Shown in pieces: positions 11,399 through 17,770 of a stretch of DNA of 64,000 nt (position 1 is its first letter; every line of letters begins with the position of its first letter). The notes under the pieces were generated by a model. It saw only the letters and a program-made list of their open reading frames with translations, was not told the DNA's origin and searched no databases. Location: assembly GCF_011305995.1 (NCBI RefSeq), contig NZ_CP049910.1, positions 2,046,001 to 2,110,000 of the forward strand. Reading direction: 5' to 3'. Source of the DNA: Diaphorobacter sp. HDW4A. Its GTDB lineage: Bacteria > Pseudomonadota > Gammaproteobacteria > Burkholderiales > Burkholderiaceae_C. The position numbers and the translations under genes are program-made.

Positions 11399-12208
11399 AT
11401 GAAGGACGAATACGCTGCGGCGGGTGACTGGTTGATACCCGACTGGCCTGCGCCAGAAAATGTGCGCGCGCTTTGCTCCACGCGTGCTGGTGGCGTGAGC
11501 AGCGGGCCCTTTGGCCGTCTGAATCTGGGGGACCACGTGCAGGATGATCCGTTGGCGGTTCAACGCAACCGAGCAATCTTTGCTGAAGCGCTCGAGAGCG
11601 CGTCGGGGACGGTACATCCTGTTTTTCTGAATCAGGTGCATGGAACGCATGTCGAGTGGCTCACTCGCGAGACGGTCAATGGTACGCAGGCGGATGCCTG
11701 CGCCACACGGGAGGCGGAGCTGGCTTGTGTGATCATGGTGGCCGATTGCCTGCCCGTGCTGTTCACCAATCGACATGGTGATCAGGTGGCCGCGGCACAT
11801 GCCGGATGGCGCGGTCTGGCGGGGCCGACGGGTGCTCTTGGGATTTTGGAAGAATTGGTTGCAGAGTTCTCTTATGCCGACGATGTGCTTGCATGGCTTG
11901 GGCCATGCATCGGGCCGAGCGCATTCGAGGTGGGCGCGGAAGTGCGCGTCGCATTCTGTGATGCTGACCCAAGCGCGGAAGTCTTCTTCAAACCTCTTGA
12001 AAAGAACAAGTATCTTGCCGATCTGGCGGGCATTGCGCGCCATCGACTTCAACGCGCTGGCGTGACCTCTCTACATGGCAATGACAGCACTGGGTTGTGG
12101 TGCACGTTCAGCAATCCCGAGCGGTTCTTTTCGTACCGTCGTGATCAGCGCGCGCTAGGTGGAAGCGGGCGGTTGGCTGCCGCTGTCTGGCTTGATCGGC
12201 GGTTGTGA
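11399..12208 (+). CDS. pgeF: Peptidoglycan editing factor PgeF (YfiH / multicopper-polyphenol-oxidase-fold family)
   Basis: The 269-residue product belongs to the YfiH/DUF152 family, described as PgeF. It is thought to act on misincorporated amino acids in peptidoglycan precursors, and purine nucleoside activities are also reported. Visible family features are CSTRAGGVSSGPFG near the N-terminus, LNQVHG, the metal-site stretch ADCLPVLF, HAGWRGLAGP, and LGPCIGPSAFEVG. The His and Cys residues of these motifs form the active site. The start is ATG 11399; two in-frame GTG codons lie immediately upstream (11393, 11396). Its 3' end runs 54 bp into a convergent gene. Confidence 0.9.
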   Translation: MKDEYAAAGDWLIPDWPAPENVRALCSTRAGGVSSGPFGRLNLGDHVQDDPLAVQRNRAIFAEALESASGTVHPVFLNQVHGTHVEWLTRETVNGTQADACATREAELACVIMVADCLPVLFTNRHGDQVAAAHAGWRGLAGPTGALGILEELVAEFSYADDVLAWLGPCIGPSAFEVGAEVRVAFCDADPSAEVFFKPLEKNKYLADLAGIARHRLQRAGVTSLHGNDSTGLWCTFSNPERFFSYRRDQRALGGSGRLAAAVWLDRRL

Positions 12209-12451
12209 CAAATTGCTTTCTGCAGTGTCCTGCTGCTGCGCCTGCCATTGCCGCATGACCTGCTCCTCGCGAATTTTGCGCATGTGTTTGCGCACGGGCG
12301 TGCTGAAAACGTAGACGATGATGGACACTGGCAACAGCCCATACAGCGCGAAAGTGATAAGAGCGCCAAGCAGGCTGCCGTTCGTTGCAGTGGCTTCGGC
12401 CACCGCCATCATCAGCGTGACATAGAGCCATGCAATCACTACCAAAATCAT
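12155..12451 (-). CDS. Small two-helix membrane protein of unknown function
   Basis: This 98-residue protein is predicted from the ATG at 12451; the frame is open further upstream, but that part is not hydrophobic. It has two hydrophobic segments, about residues 1-18 (MILVVIAWLYVTLMMAVA) and 28-46 (LITFALYGLLPVSIIVYVF). They are followed by a basic stretch and a hydrophilic Gln/Ser/Pro-rich tail, probably cytoplasmic. I do not recognise a named family, though small proteins like this occur beside pgeF/phaC in related bacteria as far as I recall. Its last 18 codons overlap the 3' end of pgeF on the opposite strand. Confidence 0.72.
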   Translation of the reverse strand: MILVVIAWLYVTLMMAVAEATATNGSLLGALITFALYGLLPVSIIVYVFSTPVRKHMRKIREEQVMRQWQAQQQDTAESNLSQPPIKPDSGSQPPAST

Positions 12452-12748
12452 TGCCGTCAATGTAAAACTCCGAAACAACAAAAAGACGAGGCGGCACGTC
12501 CTGAATTGCGGGAAAGGACTTGTGCAGGTTGTACGATGCTCACACCGGATATGGCGACGCTGAATAGAGCACCGCGTTTCGCGCGCTTCGATTTGGGATG
12601 AGCTGCGAGGCGCACGTACTCGCAATGGCCGTAGCTATTGCGAGTATGTGGAACGAAGCAGATTGCCCAATCGGAGATGCACAAGACGCGAAGAACTTGT
12701 TCAGCATTGTCCTAATACCGGCATCGCAACGTGACCGTAGGAGACACC
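12452..12748. other. Intergenic region upstream of phaC containing a strong inverted repeat
   Basis: No convincing gene lies in this ~300 bp. The main feature is the long perfect hairpin at 12613-12650, listed separately. A good ribosome-binding site (TAGGAGA, about 12738-12744) precedes phaC. Open frames on either strand here have no codon pattern or homology I recognise. Confidence 0.6.
12613..12650. promoter_or_regulatory. Perfect inverted repeat upstream of phaC (candidate operator or mRNA hairpin)
   Basis: TACTCGCAAT at 12617-12626 is mirrored exactly by ATTGCGAGTA at 12637-12646 around a 10-nt centre. The pairing extends outward through one G-U pair to about 14 bp. It lies ~100 bp before the phaC start. 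No T-run follows, so it is not a typical intrinsic terminator. A regulator site for PHA synthesis is possible but unproven. Confidence 0.5.
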
Positions 12749-14461
12749 ATGGATTCTGACGCACAATGGGCCGAGGGAGCCCGCCAATTCCAGCAGCTCT
12801 GGGGGGATAGCTGGAACAAGTTGCTGCAATCAATGCCGCCCGCAGATCTAGGTGCCATGACTGCCATGATGCAGCCGCACAATCAGCTCAGCGTTTCACC
12901 CGAAAAATTCACTGAGCTTCAGCAGAATTTTCTCAAGGAAATGCAGTTGCTCATCGCCAGCAGCGTTCAGGAAAGCGGCAAGCCGCTGACCGACAGGCGC
13001 TTCACGGGCGATGGCTGGTCAAAGAATCCGGTGGCTACCAGCATTGCATCGGCCTACATGCTGCAGTCCAAGACCCTGATGGGGATGGTCGATGCGGTTC
13101 AGGCCGATGAGAAAACCAAGGCCCGTATCCGATTCGGTGTAGAGCAGTGGGTGGCCGCGATGTCGCCAAGCAATTTCCTCGCCTTCAATGCCGACGCGCA
13201 GAAAATGGCCGTCGAAACACAGGGCGAAAGCATCGCCAAGGGCATGGCCAATCTGCTGCACGACATGCGCCAGGGCCACATCTCGATGACCGACGAAAGC
13301 CAGTTCGAGGTGGGCCGCAATGTGGCGACCACTGAAGGCGCCGTCGTGTTCGAGAACGATTATTTTCAGTTGCTCGAGTACAAGCCGCTCACCGCCAAGG
13401 TCTACGAACGCCCGTTCCTGCTGGTGCCGCCATGCATCAACAAGTTCTACATCCTCGACTTGCAACCCGAGAACTCGCTGATCCGCCATCTGGTCGCCGA
13501 AGGCCACCGCACCTTCGTTGTGAGCTGGCGCAATCCCGATGAGTCCATGGCGCAGCGAACCTGGGATGAATACATCCAGAACGCGGTCATCAAGGCCATC
13601 GAGACGGTGCAGGACATCAGCGGGGCGGAGCAGATCAACACGCTCGGCTTCTGCGTGGGCGGCACGATGCTGGTCAACGCGCTCGGCGTGCTGCAGGCGC
13701 GTGGCGAATCGCCCGTGGCGAGCGCCACGTTGCTGACGGCGCTGGTCGACTTCACCGATACGGGCATTCTTGACGTGTTCATCGACGAGAACTTTGTGCG
13801 CTACCGCGAGATGCAGATGGGCCATGGTGGGTTGATGAAGGGGCAGGATCTGGCCTCGACCTTCAGCTTCTTGCGTCCTAATGATTTGGTTTGGAACTAT
13901 GTCGTTGGCAACTACCTCAAGGGCGAGACGCCACCCGCGTTCGACCTGCTGTACTGGAACAGCGACTCCACCAATCTGCCCGGTCCTTGGTACGCTTGGT
14001 ATCTGCGCAATTTCTATCTTGAGAACAACTTGCCCAAGCCCGGCGGCGTGACCGTGTGCGGCGAGCAGCTCGATCTCTCCGAGGTCAATCTGCCCATGTA
14101 CATCTATGGCTCGCGTGAAGACCACATCGTTCCGATTCAGGGTGCTTACGCGTCCACACAGGTATTCCCCGGCAAGAAGCGCTTCGTGATGGGCGCGTCC
14201 GGCCACATCGCGGGTGTGATCAACCCGCCCGCCAAGAAGAAGCGCAGCTACTGGGTGCAGCCACAGACCAAGTTCCCGTCATCGTTTGACGATTGGCTGG
14301 CCTCGGCGACCGAACATCCCGGAAGCTGGTGGACCGATTGGTCGGAATGGCTTGGCGGTCATGGTGGCAAGCAGATCGCCGCGCCCAAGACCTACGGCAA
14401 GGGCACCAAGTACAAGGCCCAGGAGCCAGCGCCCGGCAGCTACGTCAAGCAGAAGGCCTGA
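12749..14461 (+). CDS. phaC: Class I poly(3-hydroxyalkanoate) synthase PhaC
   Basis: PhaC polymerises (R)-3-hydroxyacyl-CoA, mainly 3-hydroxybutyryl-CoA, into PHA granules. The 570-residue length fits class I synthases that work as a single subunit type. The lipase-like box GFCVGG holds the catalytic Cys (~302). The other triad members are Asp ~458 in YGSREDHIVP and His ~486 in GASGHIAGV. The ATG at 12749 has the Shine-Dalgarno TAGGAGA just upstream, so the longer GTG frame from 12731 is not needed. phaA and phaB follow on the same strand, making a classic phaCAB arrangement. Confidence 0.97.
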   Translation: MDSDAQWAEGARQFQQLWGDSWNKLLQSMPPADLGAMTAMMQPHNQLSVSPEKFTELQQNFLKEMQLLIASSVQESGKPLTDRRFTGDGWSKNPVATSIASAYMLQSKTLMGMVDAVQADEKTKARIRFGVEQWVAAMSPSNFLAFNADAQKMAVETQGESIAKGMANLLHDMRQGHISMTDESQFEVGRNVATTEGAVVFENDYFQLLEYKPLTAKVYERPFLLVPPCINKFYILDLQPENSLIRHLVAEGHRTFVVSWRNPDESMAQRTWDEYIQNAVIKAIETVQDISGAEQINTLGFCVGGTMLVNALGVLQARGESPVASATLLTALVDFTDTGILDVFIDENFVRYREMQMGHGGLMKGQDLASTFSFLRPNDLVWNYVVGNYLKGETPPAFDLLYWNSDSTNLPGPWYAWYLRNFYLENNLPKPGGVTVCGEQLDLSEVNLPMYIYGSREDHIVPIQGAYASTQVFPGKKRFVMGASGHIAGVINPPAKKKRSYWVQPQTKFPSSFDDWLASATEHPGSWWTDWSEWLGGHGGKQIAAPKTYGKGTKYKAQEPAPGSYVKQKA

Positions 14462-14719
14462 ATGCCCCGAAAGCGGTGACTTCGACTTTTTACACCATTT
14501 CGAGGTGCGGAAAGTCGGATTCGCCTACCTCAGTAAGGGCAAGTCATAAGAGGGTAAGCCTGTGCACCCGATTTGCCCGAGTCACGCAAGAATCTCACCA
14601 TTGAAGAGCACGTGACGGCAACGCGCTGAAAGCAGATTCAACCAGTCCCAGCGTTCGGGTGATGGAACGAAAAGTATCCAGAGCCTGGAACCTACGCCAA
14701 GCAGTAAGAAAGGTCCGTC

Positions 14720-15901
14720 ATGAGTGAAGAAATCGTCATCGTTTCCGCAGTCCGAACGCCTGTTGGCAAGTTCGGTGGAAGTCTCGCCAAGGTGCCTGCC
14801 ACCGATCTGGGTGCGCTTGTCATCAAGGAAGCGCTCGCGCGTGCCAAGGTGCCGCTTGACCAAGTGGGCGAAGTCATCATGGGTCAGGTGCTCACCGCCG
14901 GTGCAGGCCAGAACCCCGCGCGTCAGGCCATGATGAAGGCCGGCGTCGCCAAGGAAACACCCGCGCTCACGATCAACGCCGTCTGTGGCTCCGGTCTCAA
15001 GGCCGTGATGCTGGCTGCTCAGGCCGTCGCCACAGGCGACAGCGAGATCGTCGTCGCCGGAGGTCAGGAAAACATGAGTGCTTCGGCGCACGTGCTTCCC
15101 AATTCCCGTGACGGCATGCGCATGGGCGATTGGAAGCTGGTCGACACGATGATCGTGGATGGCCTGCTCGACGCCTATAACCACTATCACATGGGCATTA
15201 CTGCCGAGAACGTGGCCAAGCAGTTCGATATCTCGCGCGAGCAGCAGGACGCGTTGGCGCTTTCCAGTCAGAAGAAAGCCGCTGCTGCGCAGGACGCAGG
15301 CCACTTCAAGGCTGAGATCGTCACTGTGGAGCTGCCGCAGAAGAAGGGCGATCCGCTCCAGTTTGACAGTGACGAATACATCAACCGCAAGTCCGACGAA
15401 GCGGCGCTCGAGCGTCTGCGTCCCGCGTTCGACAAGGCCGGTTCGGTCACCGCAGGCAATGCTTCCGGCCTGAACGATGGAGCCGCCGCCGTCGTCGTGA
15501 TGAGTGCCAAGAAGGCCAAGGAACTGGGCCTCACGCCGCTCGCGCGCATCGTGGCCTATGGCACCAGCGGCCTCGACCCGACGATCATGGGCATGGGCCC
15601 TGTTCCTGCGACCAAGAAGGTGCTCAAGCGTGCAGGTTGGAAGGTGGAAGATGTGGACCTGTTCGAGTTGAACGAAGCCTTCGCCGCCCAGGCCTGTGCT
15701 GTGAACAAGGAGCTGGGCGTAGATCCTGCCAAGGTCAATGTGAATGGCGGTGCCATTGCGCTGGGACACCCGATTGGCGCGTCTGGTTGCCGCGTTCTCG
15801 TTTCGCTGCTGCATGAAATGGAACGTCGTGGTGCCAAAAAGGGCATTGCAGCACTCTGCATCGGCGGTGGTATGGGAGTTTCGCTAGCGGTGGAACGGTA
15901 A
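14720..15901 (+). CDS. phaA: Acetyl-CoA C-acetyltransferase (beta-ketothiolase) PhaA
   Basis: This thiolase condenses two acetyl-CoA to acetoacetyl-CoA, the first step of PHB synthesis. The 393-residue length and sequence are typical. The acyl-accepting Cys is at ~89 in [10 protein letters not shown], the active-site His lies in GHPIGASG, and the second Cys is at ~380 in CIGGGMG near the C-terminus. It lies 258 bp after phaC and 146 bp before phaB, larger gaps than usual for a compact operon. Separate internal promoters are therefore possible. Confidence 0.96.
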   Translation: MSEEIVIVSAVRTPVGKFGGSLAKVPATDLGALVIKEALARAKVPLDQVGEVIMGQVLTAGAGQNPARQAMMKAGVAKETPALTINAVCGSGLKAVMLAAQAVATGDSEIVVAGGQENMSASAHVLPNSRDGMRMGDWKLVDTMIVDGLLDAYNHYHMGITAENVAKQFDISREQQDALALSSQKKAAAAQDAGHFKAEIVTVELPQKKGDPLQFDSDEYINRKSDEAALERLRPAFDKAGSVTAGNASGLNDGAAAVVVMSAKKAKELGLTPLARIVAYGTSGLDPTIMGMGPVPATKKVLKRAGWKVEDVDLFELNEAFAAQACAVNKELGVDPAKVNVNGGAIALGHPIGASGCRVLVSLLHEMERRGAKKGIAALCIGGGMGVSLAVER

Positions 15902-16047
15902 TTACCTGCAGGAAAATTGACCCAATCAATCCGTTTGATCAATTAAATTGTGAGAAATAGTTGCTTCCAGTGTTTACCTGAAGTCAGCTCGGAAAATTCT
16001 TCGCTAGAGTGAAATCCGAATCCAATCAACATTAACAGGAGATAGAC

Positions 16048-16785
16048 GTGAGTCAAAAAGTAGCGTACGTCACAGGGGGGATGGGCGGCATTGGTACCGC
16101 GATTTGCCAGCGTTTGCACAAGGAAGGGTTCAAAGTGATCGCAGGTTGCGGTCCTACCCGTGACCATGCAAAGTGGCTTGCGGAGCAAAAGGCGCTCGGC
16201 TTTACCTTTTATGCATCCGTCGGCAATGTCGGCGATTGGGACTCCACGGTGGAAGCCTTCACCAAGGCCAAGGCCGAGCACGGTACCGTCGATGTACTGG
16301 TGAACAATGCGGGCATCACACGTGACCGCATGTTCGTCAAGATGTCTCGTGAAGACTGGGATGCCGTGATCGAGACCAACCTGAACTCCATGTTCAATGT
16401 GACCAAGCAGGTCGTCAGCGACATGGTGGAAAAGGGCTGGGGTCGCATCGTGAACATCAGCTCGGTCAACGGTGCCAAGGGGCAGGCGGGTCAAACCAAC
16501 TACTCCGCAGCCAAGGCCGGCATGCACGGTTTCTCGATGGCTCTGGCGCAAGAGCTGGCCAATAAGGGTGTGACTGTCAACACGGTGAGCCCTGGCTACA
16601 TCGGCACTGACATGGTCAAGGCCATTCGCCCCGAAGTGCTGGAGAAGATTGTCGGCTCCGTCCCCGTCAAGCGGCTGGGCGAACCCAGCGAAATCGCATC
16701 CATCATCGCTTGGCTGGCATCGACCGAAGGCGGCTACGCCACCGGTGCCGACTTCTCGGTAAACGGTGGTCTGCACATGCACTGA
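16048..16785 (+). CDS. phaB: Acetoacetyl-CoA reductase PhaB
   Basis: This NADPH-dependent short-chain dehydrogenase reduces acetoacetyl-CoA to (R)-3-hydroxybutyryl-CoA, the PhaC substrate. The 245-residue protein has the cofactor motif TGGMGGIG (about 9-16), NNAG (86-89), the catalytic Ser at ~138-139, and Tyr ~152 / Lys ~156 in YSAAK. The start is GTG at 16048, supported by AGGAGA about 6 nt upstream. It is followed by two hairpins, the second a strong terminator. Confidence 0.95.
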   Translation: MSQKVAYVTGGMGGIGTAICQRLHKEGFKVIAGCGPTRDHAKWLAEQKALGFTFYASVGNVGDWDSTVEAFTKAKAEHGTVDVLVNNAGITRDRMFVKMSREDWDAVIETNLNSMFNVTKQVVSDMVEKGWGRIVNISSVNGAKGQAGQTNYSAAKAGMHGFSMALAQELANKGVTVNTVSPGYIGTDMVKAIRPEVLEKIVGSVPVKRLGEPSEIASIIAWLASTEGGYATGADFSVNGGLHMH

Positions 16786-16800
16786 TCGTGCCGAGCCTTC

Positions 16801-16828
16801 TTCTGACCTCGCGAGAGCGGGTCAGAAA
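16801..16828. other. Stem-loop downstream of phaB
   Basis: TTCTGACC at 16801-16808 pairs with GGTCAGAA at 16820-16828, with a GC-rich centre. It lies 16 bp after the phaB stop and just before a second hairpin with a stronger terminator profile. It may be an upstream part of a bidirectional termination region. Confidence 0.55.
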
Positions 16829-16832
16829 AGTC

Positions 16833-16860
16833 AAACCCCGCCTAGGCGGGGTTTCTTGTT
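16833..16860. terminator. Intrinsic terminator, bidirectional, between phaB and micro-gene A
   Basis: The stem AAACCCCGCC/GGCGGGGTTT spans about 16833-16854. On the plus strand it is followed by TTTCTTGTT, ending the phaB transcript. On the minus strand it is followed by a T-rich stretch (TTTGACTTTT), so it can also end the transcript of the minus-strand micro-gene at 16981-17055. Confidence 0.85.
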
Positions 16861-16980
16861 GGCAGATTCACCTCGGATGGGTGTGATCTGCATGTGGGAG
16901 GGACAAAAGGCCTGAAGCCAAGCCCGCTACGCTGAATAACCGCTGGTCATACCAAAGTGGCTGCCAGTGCGTTCAAACGC

Positions 16981-17055
16981 TCAAAAACGGACTGGAGCGC
17001 GCTTGCGATCACGTTCGTCGTCGGGCCAGGCAGCGAGGATAGCGATGGTGTTCAT
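16981..17055 (-). CDS. Micro-ORF A: 24-residue charged peptide, paralogue of micro-ORF B
   Basis: This is a 24-codon ORF ending in TGA. The peptide begins MNTI and continues with a core containing AAWPDDERDRKRAPVRF. The start has a near-perfect Shine-Dalgarno AAAGGAG (17063-17069 on the minus strand) spaced 7 nt from the ATG. A second copy at 17496-17570 encodes the same last 20 residues. In those 20 codons the copies differ at 7 bases, and every difference is a synonymous third-position change, which indicates selection on the peptide itself. A hairpin with matching arms precedes both copies 23-25 nt before the start. I recognise no known family; peptide function is unknown. Confidence 0.72.
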   Translation of the reverse strand: MNTIAILAAWPDDERDRKRAPVRF

Positions 17056-17077
17056 ACGAAAACTCCTTTGTGCTTGT

Positions 17078-17105
17078 TCAACGCGGTGCGGGTGGAAGGC
17101 GTTGA
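17078..17105 (-). promoter_or_regulatory. 5' hairpin of micro-gene A (TCAACG/CGTTGA arms)
   Basis: The 6-bp arms TCAACG (17078-17083) and CGTTGA (17100-17105) enclose a 16-nt centre, starting 23 nt upstream of the micro-ORF A ATG. The same arms with the same 16-nt spacing occur upstream of micro-ORF B. The flanking bases are also shared: TGTTCAACG on one side, CGTTGACA on the other. It may act in the mRNA or as a DNA operator. Confidence 0.5.
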
Positions 17106-17352
17106 CACCCACTCGAAAGAAAATGCAAATTCGCCAAGGGTTTTCCCGATGTAAATCCACTGCGCCAATTCTTTGATTTTTCTCTTTATTGATAATGGGT
17201 TGCGCAATAGTTCTACCGTAGAACTGGAAATCAAACAGTCACATCAAAGTACTTCAAGCGCCAACATTTTTGGTACCGACGAAACATCATCCAACTTTTA
17301 CAGCATGGATGCGCGATCCGGACTGAGAACGCACGCATGCGGGCATGCAATG

Positions 17353-17383
17353 CAAAAACAAAAACCTCGCCAAGGCGAGGTTT
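17353..17383 (-). terminator. Intrinsic terminator downstream of micro-gene B
   Basis: The stem AACCTCGCC/GGCGAGGTT (17363-17371 with 17374-17382) is followed on the minus strand by TTTTTGTTTTT, so it terminates leftward transcription. It lies ~113 bp after the micro-ORF B stop, giving a predicted transcript of roughly 250-300 nt if the promoter is just upstream of the 5' hairpin. Confidence 0.8.
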
Positions 17384-17495
17384 CGGGTGTCAGGATGAAC
17401 TTGGGAAGCTTATGAAGCTACTTTGAGCGTATCCCGCTGCAGGTCAGAACTACGGTCATGGGACGAGTCTTGCGTCCGACTTGGTTGCAGTGCTT

Positions 17496-17570
17496 TCAGA
17501 AGCGGACGGGAGCGCGCTTGCGATCGCGTTCGTCATCAGGCCAGGCAGCGAGGATTGCAGTGAAGGTCAT
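17496..17570 (-). CDS. Micro-ORF B: 24-residue charged peptide, paralogue of micro-ORF A
   Basis: This is a 24-codon ORF beginning MTFT and then identical in residues 5-24 to micro-ORF A. The core is AAWPDDERDRKR followed by APVRF. AGGAG (17579-17583) lies 8 nt before the ATG. The start is 515 bp from that of copy A. Apart from the coding part and the 5' hairpin, the two units have diverged, so this is an old duplication with the peptide preserved. A leftward terminator follows. No longer gene lies downstream on this strand, so a leader-peptide (attenuation) role is unlikely, and an independent micro-protein or dual-function small RNA fits better. Confidence 0.72.
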   Translation of the reverse strand: MTFTAILAAWPDDERDRKRAPVRF

Positions 17571-17594
17571 TTGAATAACTCCTAAGATGAGTGT

Positions 17595-17622
17595 TCAACG
17601 TCCCTTCCCCGCAACTCGTTGA
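17595..17622 (-). promoter_or_regulatory. 5' hairpin of micro-gene B (TCAACG/CGTTGA arms)
   Basis: The arms TCAACG (17595-17600) and CGTTGA (17617-17622) enclose a 16-nt centre 25 nt upstream of the micro-ORF B start, matching the layout at micro-gene A. The centre is purine-rich on the coding strand. It resembles the reverse complement of the A centre more than its direct sequence. Confidence 0.5.
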
Positions 17623-17770
17623 CAGGTTGTTTGCCAAATTCTTGTAATCGAATTTAATTTCCGATTGGTTTTCTAATTTTTCAGAATATTGTTTGATGAC
17701 AGTCATTTCCACTGAAGACTGAATTCATTACTTCAATTTGAAGGCTGAATTTCAATACTCTCAACTGCCA

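Noticed and set aside
13019..14206. A 395-codon minus-strand frame within phaC
   Set aside because: It is an antisense shadow of phaC, with no recognisable protein features.
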